A stretch of DNA of 43,176 nucleotides, taken from assembly GCA_016788525.1 (NCBI GenBank), contig JAEUPD010000260.1, positions 1 to 43,176 of the forward strand. The letters are read 5' to 3'. The stretch's first letter is position 1. Every line of letters starts with the position of its first letter. This DNA comes from Rubrivivax sp. (GTDB lineage: Bacteria > Pseudomonadota > Gammaproteobacteria > Burkholderiales > Burkholderiaceae_C). Made by a program: the position numbers and the translations under genes. The notes beneath the pieces were generated by a model that was not told the DNA's origin, did not search any database, and saw only the letters and a list, made by a program, of their open reading frames with translations. Below are positions 1 to 7,365 of the stretch, piece by piece.

Positions 1-49
1 CCCTGCCGCGCTCAAGGGCGATCGGCGCCCCGGAGCGCAGCGCAGGGGT

Positions 50-70
50 CCCGGCTCGGCACGAGCCGGG
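50..70. terminator. Perfect 9-bp hairpin
   Basis: CCCGGCTCG pairs perfectly with CGAGCCGGG across a 3-nt loop. It lies downstream of the esterase-BVMO gene that ends at 233 on the minus strand. There is no T tract, so a transcription-end role is inferred from position and stem stability only. Confidence 0.4.
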
Positions 71-72
71 TA

Positions 73-95
73 GGCCGACGGTGGTTCCGTCGGCC
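73..95. terminator. Second perfect 9-bp hairpin, adjacent to the first
   Basis: GGCCGACGG and CCGTCGGCC form a perfect 9-bp stem with a 5-nt loop, only 2 nt from the hairpin at 50-70. The two together may form a bidirectional terminator or RNA-stabilising structure at the end of the minus-strand operon. The rest of 1-232 shows no convincing gene. Confidence 0.4.
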
Positions 96-232
96 GTCAT
101 CCGCGGCAGGCGCAGCCTGGCGCGGACGCCGGGCCTCGCTCTCGGGCGCGGCAGGGCAGGCCACCCGGGTCTGTGCACGCCACAGCGCGCCGGCGCCATT
201 GCCGGATCGGGGCTCGAGCGCCTGCGGCTTGT

Positions 233-2635
233 CTACGCCGACGTCTGCCCACCCGGTGCCCGGCCGAACGCCAGCACCCCGTCATCAACACGCCCGAATC
301 GCAGCGTCACCAAGTCGCGCAGGTAATTCTGGTTCAGGCGCCATGGCGCCGCCGCGCCTTGCTTGGGCAGGCGTTGGAGCGCGCGCTGCACGTAGCCCGA
401 GGTGAAGTCGAGCATCGGCATGGCCGAAAGCGCCGCGGCTGGCGTGGGCACGCAAGTGCGGTGCCCCTGCTGCTGCATGTGCGCGAGCAGCCGGCAGGCG
501 TAGCGCGCCACGAGGTCGGACTTCAGCGTCCAGCTGGCGTTGGTGTAGCCGAAGGTGCTGACGAGGTTGGGCACGCCGCTGTACATCAGGCCCTTGTAGA
601 TGAAGGCCTTCGCCAGGTCGATCGGCGCACCGCCCTTGCTCAGCCGGATGCCGCCCAGCACGTTGAGCTCCAGCCCGGTGGCGGTGACGACGATGTCGGC
701 GGGCAGCTCGGCGCCTGATTGCAGGCGCAGGCCGCCCTCGGTGAAGCGCTCGATGGTGTCGGTCACCACCTCGGCCCGCCCGGAGCTGAGCGTGCGCAGC
801 AGGTCGGCATCGGGGACCAGGCACACGCGCTGGTCCCACACGTTGTAGCTCGGTGTGAAGTGCCGCTCGACATCGAAGCCGGCCGGCAGCCCCTCGCGCA
901 CCATGGCGATGAGGCGCCGGTTCGCCGCCTGCGGGTACTTGCGCGCCAGGCGGAAGAAGTACAGCTGCAGCGCCACGTACTTCAGCCGCATCAACCGGTA
1001 GGCCCAGGCCAACGGCAGCCAGCGCTTCAACCGCTCGGCCAGCGCATCGACCGCGGGCCGCACGAACAGGTAGCTCGGCGAGCGCTGCAGCATCGTCACT
1101 CGCGCGGCGCCCTGGTCGGCCAGTGCCGGCACCAGCGTCACCGCGGTGGCGCCGCTGCCGATGACGACGATGCGCTGGCCGCGCACCTCGAGCCCTTCGG
1201 GCCAGAACTGCGGGTGCACGAGCCGGCCGCGGAACTGCTCTTCGCCCTCGAAGTGCGGGCGGTGGCCTTGCGCGTAGCTGTAGTAGCCGCCGCAGAAGAG
1301 CACGAAGCGCGCGTGCAGATGCAGTGGCTCGGCAATGCCCTCGCGCTGCACGGTGAGCGTCCAGCGCGCGTCGCGCTCGCTCCAGTCGGCGGCCAGCACG
1401 CGGTGGCCGTGGCGCACCAGCGGCGCGATGCCATGCTCGGCGGCGGTCTGCTCGATGTAGCCGCGGATGGCCTCGCCGCCGGCGATGGACTGCGCGTCGG
1501 CCCAGGGCTTGAAGTCGTAGCCCAGCGTGAACATGTCCGAGTCGGAGCGCACACCGGGGTAGCGGAAGAGGCCCCAGGTGCCGCCGATGGCCTGGCGCGC
1601 TTCGAGCAGGGCAAAGTTCAGCCGCGGCAGCGCGTGGCGCAGGCGCACGGCCGCGCCGATGCCAGACAGGCCGGCACCGATGATCACCACGTCGAGTTCC
1701 TCGGGGCCTGCCGGTGCGGTGGCCTCGTGCAGGAAGCGCGCCGCCTCGTCCAGCGACTCGCGCGCCTCGGGTACGAAGCCCAGCAGCATCTGCCACACGT
1801 GCGGCACGGCGTGGAAGACGCGCAGTTGCACGTGCACGCCGGCCTCGCGCGCCTTGGAGGCCAGGCGCAGTGCGTCGTCGCGCAGCACCTCGTCGTGGCC
1901 CACATGCACCAGCAGCGGTGGCAGCCCGCGCAGGTCGCCGCGCAGCGGCGAGGCCCGCGGCTGCGCCGCGTCGGCGCCTTGCATGTAGGCGTGCATCAGG
2001 TGCTCGAGCTCGGGGCCGTGGAACATCGCGTCGCGCGGCGTGTTCAGCTCCAGCGATGGGGCGTCGCCCACCATGTCGGTGGAAGGGGAGAACAGCGCCG
2101 CGGCGTCGGGCAGCGGCTCGCCGGCGTCGCGCAGCGCCAGCATCAGGCCAAGCGCGAGGTTGCCACCGGCGCTGTCGCCGGCCACGACGAGGCGGCCGCG
2201 CTCGGCGGCGGGCTGTTCGGACAGTGCGGCGCGCAGCGCCCGGTACACGGCCAGCGCGTCCTCGGGCGCCGCGGGGAAGGGGTGCTCCGGCGCGAGCCGG
2301 TAGTCGGGCACGAAGATGCGCAAGCCGCGGCGCGCGAACGCGGCCGTGATCGGCCGGTGCGTGCGCGGCGAGCAGCCGACGAAGCCGCCGCCGTGCAGGT
2401 ACAGCAGCGTGTCGCGCGGCGGCTGCGCCTCGGCCCGAAGCGACTCGACCCACTCACCGGGCACGCCGCCCACCGTGGCGGGCGTGCAGCGCACGCCACG
2501 CGGCGCCGGCAGCGGCGTGGCGAAGGCCGCGCGCACGCGGGCGATGTCGCGCATGTCGGCCAGCCGCGGCTTGATGCGCCAGCGCACCCCGAGGGCGGCC
2601 AGGCGCGCGCGCCAGCTGACGCCGCGGGCCTTCAT
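233..2635 (-). CDS. Fused HSL-family esterase and Baeyer-Villiger-type flavin monooxygenase
   Basis: This 800-residue protein joins two enzymes. Residues about 60-305 are an alpha/beta hydrolase of the hormone-sensitive-lipase family, with the HGGG oxyanion motif (81-84), nucleophile Ser155 in GDSAG, and likely acid Asp248 and base His279. Residues about 313-790 are a class B flavoprotein monooxygenase, with an FAD Rossmann motif GAGLSG (320-325), the BVMO fingerprint F-x-G-x3-H-x3-W (468-478) and an NADPH Rossmann motif GSGATA (493-498). All catalytic motifs look intact. A BVMO would turn a ketone into an ester and the esterase would cleave it, so the fusion suggests a channelled ketone degradation step; the substrate is unknown. 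The ATG overlaps the stop of the upstream lyase gene (ATGA), so the two are translationally coupled. No stop or frame change lies between the domains. Confidence 0.85.
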   Translation of the reverse strand: MKARGVSWRARLAALGVRWRIKPRLADMRDIARVRAAFATPLPAPRGVRCTPATVGGVPGEWVESLRAEAQPPRDTLLYLHGGGFVGCSPRTHRPITAAFARRGLRIFVPDYRLAPEHPFPAAPEDALAVYRALRAALSEQPAAERGRLVVAGDSAGGNLALGLMLALRDAGEPLPDAAALFSPSTDMVGDAPSLELNTPRDAMFHGPELEHLMHAYMQGADAAQPRASPLRGDLRGLPPLLVHVGHDEVLRDDALRLASKAREAGVHVQLRVFHAVPHVWQMLLGFVPEARESLDEAARFLHEATAPAGPEELDVVIIGAGLSGIGAAVRLRHALPRLNFALLEARQAIGGTWGLFRYPGVRSDSDMFTLGYDFKPWADAQSIAGGEAIRGYIEQTAAEHGIAPLVRHGHRVLAADWSERDARWTLTVQREGIAEPLHLHARFVLFCGGYYSYAQGHRPHFEGEEQFRGRLVHPQFWPEGLEVRGQRIVVIGSGATAVTLVPALADQGAARVTMLQRSPSYLFVRPAVDALAERLKRWLPLAWAYRLMRLKYVALQLYFFRLARKYPQAANRRLIAMVREGLPAGFDVERHFTPSYNVWDQRVCLVPDADLLRTLSSGRAEVVTDTIERFTEGGLRLQSGAELPADIVVTATGLELNVLGGIRLSKGGAPIDLAKAFIYKGLMYSGVPNLVSTFGYTNASWTLKSDLVARYACRLLAHMQQQGHRTCVPTPAAALSAMPMLDFTSGYVQRALQRLPKQGAAAPWRLNQNYLRDLVTLRFGRVDDGVLAFGRAPGGQTSA

Positions 2636-4059
2636 GCGGCCCCTGCGGCCCCAGCGGCCCACGCGGCATCCTCGGCCAGGCAGGCGTCGAGGATGTCCAG
2701 CGCCTGGTCCATCTGCGCGAAGGTGGTCACCAGCGGCGGCGTCAGCGTCAGCACATGGCCCATGGTGGTCTTGAACGACAGCCCGCGCGAGAGCGCGCGG
2801 TAGAGGATGCGGTCGGCGGCGTCGGCGGCCGGCGCCTTGGTGGTGCGGTCGGAGACGAGGTCCAGGCCCAGCAGCAGCCCGCGGCCGCGCACGTCGCCGA
2901 CCAGCGGGTGCCGGCGCTTCATCTCCTGCAGCCGCGCCAGCGCATGCGCGCCCAGCTTCGCCGCGTGCTCGACGAGGCCCTCGCGCTCGATGACCTCCAG
3001 CGTGGCCAGCGCCGCGGCTGCGGTGACCGGGTTCTTCTCGTGCGTGTAGTGGCCGAAGGCGTAGGCACCCGCGACATTCAGTTCCTCGCGCGCGATGCAC
3101 GCGGCGATCGGCAGCACGCCGCCGCCGAGCGCCTTGCCCAGCACTACGATGTCGGGCGCCGCGCCGTCGTGCTCGGCGGCGAAGAAGCGGCCGGTCTTGC
3201 CCAGGCCCGTGGGGATCTCGTCGAAGACGAGCAGCGCACCATGCGCGTGGCAGGCCTCGCGCACCGCCTGCCAGTAGCCGGGCGGGGGAATGAAGGGCAC
3301 GGCACGCGCCGGCTCGGCCACCACGGCGGCCACGTCGCGCTCGCGTTCGAGCACGTACCTCACCATCGCCGCGCAGGCCAGGTGGCAGCGCGCGAGGTCG
3401 GGCTCGCCGTCGGCATCCACCTCGTGGCCGTAGGTGCAGCGGTAGCAGCCGAACGGCGCGACATGCTCGGTGCCCGGCAACAGCGGGCCCACCGCGCCGC
3501 CGTGGCGGAACAGCGACTCGCCGCCCACGCTGCTGGCGCCGAAGCCTGCGCCGTGGAAGCTGTCCCAGAAGCTCAGCGTCTTGAAGCGGCCGGTGGCGAT
3601 GCGCGCGAGCTTGAGGGCGACCTCCACCGCGTCGCTGCCGCCAGTGGTGAAGAGCACGCGGCCGGCGTGGCCGGTGAGCGCGGCAAAGCGTGCCGACAGC
3701 GCCTCGGCGAGCTGCACCGCGCGCTCGCTGGCAAAGCGCCGCGGCGCGAAGCTCAGCTCGGCGAGCTGGGCCTGGATGGCGCCGATGACGTGCGGGTGCG
3801 CGTAGCCCACGTGGTGCACGTTGTTGCCGTGGAAGTCGAGGTAGCGTCGACCGGCGAGGTCTTCGATGAACACGCCCTCGGCCTTGCGGATGGCGGCCAG
3901 GCACGGCGTGGACACCGACTGGTGCAGGAACGCGGCGCTGTCGCGCGCCAGCAGCGCGCGGCTGGCGTCGTCCAGGTGTTCGTGTTGCCAGGCGGCGCGG
4001 CGCGGCGAGCTGTTGACATCGCCTTCGCTCTGACCGGGGCCGTGCGGCGTGTGATTCAT
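2632..4059 (-). CDS. pbfA: PLP-dependent class III aminotransferase-fold enzyme, probable (R)-1-hydroxy-2-aminoethylphosphonate ammonia-lyase
   Basis: This 475-residue protein has the class III aminotransferase fold. Visible are FDEIPTG with the PLP-ring Asp280 and the Schiff-base lysine Lys309 in GKALGGG. The N-terminus (GDVN at 13-16, FLHQ at 44-47, STPCL at 50-54, FHGNNVHHVG at 76-85) and the C-terminus resemble, from memory, PbfA. That family eliminates ammonia from (R)-1-hydroxy-2-aminoethylphosphonate to give phosphonoacetaldehyde. The neighbourhood supports this, with phnW, phnA and an aldehyde dehydrogenase in the window. An odd cysteine set, CYRC (205-208) and C225/C229, could bind a metal. 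The gene sits in a minus-strand operon after the HAD gene (49-nt gap) and overlaps the next gene by 4 nt. No strong Shine-Dalgarno precedes the chosen ATG. The alternative is an ordinary omega-aminotransferase. Confidence 0.72.
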   Translation of the reverse strand: MNHTPHGPGQSEGDVNSSPRRAAWQHEHLDDASRALLARDSAAFLHQSVSTPCLAAIRKAEGVFIEDLAGRRYLDFHGNNVHHVGYAHPHVIGAIQAQLAELSFAPRRFASERAVQLAEALSARFAALTGHAGRVLFTTGGSDAVEVALKLARIATGRFKTLSFWDSFHGAGFGASSVGGESLFRHGGAVGPLLPGTEHVAPFGCYRCTYGHEVDADGEPDLARCHLACAAMVRYVLERERDVAAVVAEPARAVPFIPPPGYWQAVREACHAHGALLVFDEIPTGLGKTGRFFAAEHDGAAPDIVVLGKALGGGVLPIAACIAREELNVAGAYAFGHYTHEKNPVTAAAALATLEVIEREGLVEHAAKLGAHALARLQEMKRRHPLVGDVRGRGLLLGLDLVSDRTTKAPAADAADRILYRALSRGLSFKTTMGHVLTLTPPLVTTFAQMDQALDILDACLAEDAAWAAGAAGAA

Positions 4060-4108
4060 GGCCGTGGCGGTGTGCTTGTGCGGCGTGGTGCGCTCCTCGG
4101 CCGTGCGC

Positions 4109-4831
4109 TCAGGCCGGCGTGGCGCGCGCCTTGGGGCCATGCAGGTGCAGCACCGGCCAGCCACGCTGCGCCGCGAGGGCGGCCAGGCGTTCGTCGGGGT
4201 GCACGGCATGCGGGCGGTCGGCCAACTCGAGCAGGGCGATGTCGTTCATCGAGTCGCTGAAGGCCAGGGTCTCGAAATCGGCCAGGCGCCTTCCCCGCTC
4301 GGCCAGCCAGGCCTGCAGGCGCACGGGCTTGCCTTCGCGCATGTTCAGCGTGCCGCGGGTGCGCCCGGTGAAGGCACCGTCGGCGCCGAGTTCACACTCG
4401 GTGGCGATGAGGTGATCGATGCCGAGCTCGGCCGCGGTGAGTTCGGTGATGTAGCGGTTGGTCGCGGTGGTGAGCACGACGAGCTGGCTGTCGCGCTGGC
4501 GCTGGCGCACGAGTTCGCGGGCGGCGGCACCCAGCCGGGGGGCCACCACCTCGCGCAGGAACGCCTCGCGCAACGGGTGCCACGCCGCAGGCCCGCGGCC
4601 GGCCAGCGTGGCGACGTAGAACTCGCTGAACGCCTGCGTGCTCACCGTGCCGGCGCGGTAGTCGCGCTCCATCGCCGCGTTGCGCGCGGCGAAGGTGGCG
4701 CGGTCAAGCACGCCGCGCTGCATCAGGAACTCGCACCACAGCACGTCGCTGTCGCCTTCGAGCAGCGTGTGGTCGAGGTCGAACAGGGCCAGCCGCGGTT
4801 TGCCGCTGGCGGTGGGATGGCCGGCGCTCAC
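4109..4831 (-). CDS. HAD superfamily IB phosphatase (SerB-like)
   Basis: This 240-residue cytosolic hydrolase has all four HAD motifs: DLDHT (Asp18 nucleophile, Asp20 acid/base), Thr121 in LTTATN, Lys168, and the Mg-binding FSDSMND (Asp193, Asp197). The spacing fits subfamily IB, the phosphoserine-phosphatase-like group with a helical cap after motif I. It is not a phosphonoacetaldehyde hydrolase (PhnX), which has a different cap and a Schiff-base lysine. The GTG start lies 7 nt after the stop of the aldehyde dehydrogenase, and pbfA follows, so it is almost certainly co-transcribed with them. The substrate cannot be told from sequence; a phosphomonoester of a C2-C3 amino alcohol or acid would fit the context. 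Confidence 0.8.
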   Translation of the reverse strand: MSAGHPTASGKPRLALFDLDHTLLEGDSDVLWCEFLMQRGVLDRATFAARNAAMERDYRAGTVSTQAFSEFYVATLAGRGPAAWHPLREAFLREVVAPRLGAAARELVRQRQRDSQLVVLTTATNRYITELTAAELGIDHLIATECELGADGAFTGRTRGTLNMREGKPVRLQAWLAERGRRLADFETLAFSDSMNDIALLELADRPHAVHPDERLAALAAQRGWPVLHLHGPKARATPA

Positions 4832-4838
4832 GCTGCGC

Positions 4839-6206
4839 TCAACCTGGTGAGCGCAGGTGCCACGCCTTCGGCCGCGTGAAGGTCTGGATGCCGGCCACCC
4901 CCAGCGTGAGGCCGATGCCCGAGTCGCCCACGCCGCTCCAGGGCAGCCGCGGGCTCACGCGGTCGCAGCAGTTCCAGTACACGGTGCCGGCGTTCACGCG
5001 CGAGAGGATGGCCCGCGCCGCCGCCTCGTCCTGCGTGTAGACGCCTGCGGTGAGGCCGTAGCGCGTGTCGTTCATCAGCGCCACGGCCTCGTCGTCGCCC
5101 TTCACCTTCTGGATGCCGATGACGGGGCCGAAGCTTTCTTCGCGCATCACCGCCATGCGGTGGTCGACGTTTGTCAGCACCGTGGGCGGGAAGTGGTTGC
5201 CGGCGCCGGGCAAGCGCGTGCCGCCGCCATGCAGCGTGGCGCCCTTGGCCACTGCATCGAGCACCTGCTCTTCCAGCACCTCGAGCTGAGGTGTGCGGGT
5301 GATGGCGCCGATGTAGGTGCCGGGGTCCATCGGATCGCCGCCCTTGAAGGTGGCCACGGTGGCGAGGAGGTGCCTGACGAACTCGTCGTGCACCGCTTCA
5401 TGCACGTAGATGCGCTCCACCGAGCAGCAGCTCTGGCCGGTGTTGTACATCGCGCCGTCGGCCAGCGACTCGGCGGCGGCCTTCGGGTCGGCGTCGGCGC
5501 GCACGTAGGTCGGGTCCTTGCCGCCGAGTTCGAGCTGCACCTTCACGAGCCGGCCGGCCAGCGCCTGCGCGATGCGCTGGCCGGTGGCGTGGCTGCCGGT
5601 GAAGAACAGGCCGTCGATCTTCTGCGCCAGCAGCGCCGCGCCGACTTCGCCGCCGCCGGCCAGGCACTGCATCACTTCCTGCGGCACGCCAGCGGCATGC
5701 AGCAGCCGGGTGATGGCCTGCCCGGTGAGCGTGGCGCACTCGCTGGGCTTGTAGAGCACCGCGTTGCCCGTCAGCAGGGCGGGCACGATGACGTTGCAGC
5801 CGACGAACCACGGGTAGTTCCACGCCGAGATGTTGGCCACCACGCCCAGCGGCACGTGGGTGATCTCCTCGTGCATGCCGCCGCCGTTGAAGACATGCTC
5901 GTCGCGCACCGCGGCCTCGGCCTGCTCGAAGAAGAAGTCCAGCCGCGGCAGGAGGCCGTTCAGCTCGTTCTTCGCCTGCGCGATCGGCTTGCCGACCTCG
6001 CGCGTCAGCAAGGCGGCCAGGGTGTCCAGCTCGCGCACGACGGCGGCGCGAAAGCGCTGCAGGGGGGCCAGCCGTTCGACCATCGGCACCGCGGCCCAGG
6101 CCGGTTGCGCGGCGCGCGCCGCGGCGGCCTTCGCGGCCACCGAGGCCGCGTCGTCGGTGGCCACTTCGGCGAGGAGTTCGCCATTGGCCGGGTTGAGGAT
6201 CTTCAT
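4839..6206 (-). CDS. NAD(P)-dependent aldehyde dehydrogenase
   Basis: This 455-residue member of the ALDH superfamily has WNYP (129-132), FTGS (202-205), general-base Glu226 in LELGGK, and catalytic cysteine Cys260 in GQSC. A second cysteine follows directly. It ends with a typical oligomerisation tail. The context offers two roles. It could oxidise phosphonoacetaldehyde to phosphonoacetate, the step missing between PbfA/PhnW and PhnA. Or it could oxidise a gamma-glutamyl amino-aldehyde made by the Fe-type alcohol dehydrogenase at 10412-11545. It lacks the F-N-H-P sequence I recall from canonical PhnY, so I do not call it phnY. It is the first gene of a tight operon with the HAD and pbfA genes and lies 36 nt after the TPR gene. 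Confidence 0.85.
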   Translation of the reverse strand: MKILNPANGELLAEVATDDAASVAAKAAAARAAQPAWAAVPMVERLAPLQRFRAAVVRELDTLAALLTREVGKPIAQAKNELNGLLPRLDFFFEQAEAAVRDEHVFNGGGMHEEITHVPLGVVANISAWNYPWFVGCNVIVPALLTGNAVLYKPSECATLTGQAITRLLHAAGVPQEVMQCLAGGGEVGAALLAQKIDGLFFTGSHATGQRIAQALAGRLVKVQLELGGKDPTYVRADADPKAAAESLADGAMYNTGQSCCSVERIYVHEAVHDEFVRHLLATVATFKGGDPMDPGTYIGAITRTPQLEVLEEQVLDAVAKGATLHGGGTRLPGAGNHFPPTVLTNVDHRMAVMREESFGPVIGIQKVKGDDEAVALMNDTRYGLTAGVYTQDEAAARAILSRVNAGTVYWNCCDRVSPRLPWSGVGDSGIGLTLGVAGIQTFTRPKAWHLRSPG

Positions 6207-6242
6207 GGGGTGCTGGAGGGGCAGGAGCGAAGGCGAGGCGGA

Positions 6243-7130
6243 TCAGGACTTGCGGCGCGCCGCGGCCAGCTTGTCGGCGTAGGCCGCGGCCCGGGCTGTG
6301 TCGCCCCGGGCGCGGTGGATGTGTTCGAGCTCTTCGAAGACGTAGGGGTCGGGTCCGCCGACGACGTGCATCTCGCCCTCGAGACGGGTCTGAAGCGCCA
6401 GCGCCTCGTCCAGCCGGCCGGTGAGCCGCAGGGCGCGCGCCACCAGCCAGCGCCCCACGTACACCTGGCGCGCGCTGCCCTGGGCCTGGCGCAGTGCCAG
6501 GGCACGCTCGTAGTGCGGCAGCGACTCGGCGTGGTGCCCCAGCAGGTGCAGCGAGTGCGCCAGGTTGTTGCGGATCGACGCCTCCCACGCCTTGGCCTCG
6601 GGCTGCGCGGAAGCCTCGACCAGCGCCAGCGCCTGCTGGTTCCACTTCAGCTGGTCGGCCGGCGCGGTATCGACGAACGCCATCATGTGCACGGCGTCGA
6701 TGGCCAGCCCGTCGAGCCGCCCTTCGGTGGCCACGGCGAGCGCGCGCTGGTAGGCGGCGCGGGCGGTGGCCAGCGCCTCGGGCGTGCGTTCGTCGGGGCG
6801 CGTCACGGCCGAGATGTGGGCGCGACCCCACTCCAGCGCATGGCGTGCGCGCGCCTCGGGGCCGGCCGCGGCCAGCTGCGGCCGCAGCGACGTGAGCACC
6901 TCCTTGGCCCGTGCAAGGTCGCGTCGCAGGCCGTGGGTGCGCGCAATCTGCGTCGTGAGGATCAGCGCATCGTCGCCGCGCGCGCCCGCCAGCGCGTCGC
7001 GAAAGCGCTGTTCGCTGGCCGCCGGGTTGGAGAAGTCCCACAGTGCGGTCAGATCCACGGCAGCGCGGGCGCCGCCGGGCAGGCCGAGCGCGCCGATGAA
7101 GGCCAGCAGCAGGGCGCCGGGGTGAGTCAT
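6243..7130 (-). CDS. Secreted tetratricopeptide-repeat protein of unknown role
   Basis: This 295-residue protein begins with a signal-peptide-like stretch (hydrophobic residues about 6-17, then Gly-Ala-Arg-Ala-Ala near 20-24), so it is probably periplasmic. The rest is Ala/Leu/Arg-rich helices in TPR-like pairs, for example the segments around 125-150, 195-215 and 225-245. No catalytic motif is visible. It is transcribed toward the aldehyde dehydrogenase gene with a 36-nt gap and diverges from the hybrid kinase gene. It may share the operon with the downstream genes, or be a small protein-interaction partner of the kinase; neither is shown by the sequence. Confidence 0.6.
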   Translation of the reverse strand: MTHPGALLLAFIGALGLPGGARAAVDLTALWDFSNPAASEQRFRDALAGARGDDALILTTQIARTHGLRRDLARAKEVLTSLRPQLAAAGPEARARHALEWGRAHISAVTRPDERTPEALATARAAYQRALAVATEGRLDGLAIDAVHMMAFVDTAPADQLKWNQQALALVEASAQPEAKAWEASIRNNLAHSLHLLGHHAESLPHYERALALRQAQGSARQVYVGRWLVARALRLTGRLDEALALQTRLEGEMHVVGGPDPYVFEELEHIHRARGDTARAAAYADKLAAARRKS

Positions 7131-7365
7131 GATCGGGGTGAAGGGGGCCGCTGGTGCATGCTAGGGCACGGGCACTTGGCTGGCAGCGGGCGGGTCCGGG
7201 GGATGATAGCCAGTGAGGGCAGGCCTGCCGCGTGCCCGTGCGCCCGGGCAGTCCTGCGCGGCGCGGCGCGTTGTTGCGGCCCGCAGGCCGCGTCGGCCGG
7301 CCAGGCCAGGTGCCGATGATCCAGAATGCCCTCCGAAAGCCGGCTGGCGAGCCGAGGGTGCGGGC

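Noticed and set aside
4109-4831. HAD enzyme as phosphonoacetaldehyde hydrolase (phnX)
   Set aside because: The motifs and cap type are those of subfamily IB; the Schiff-base lysine context of PhnX is missing.
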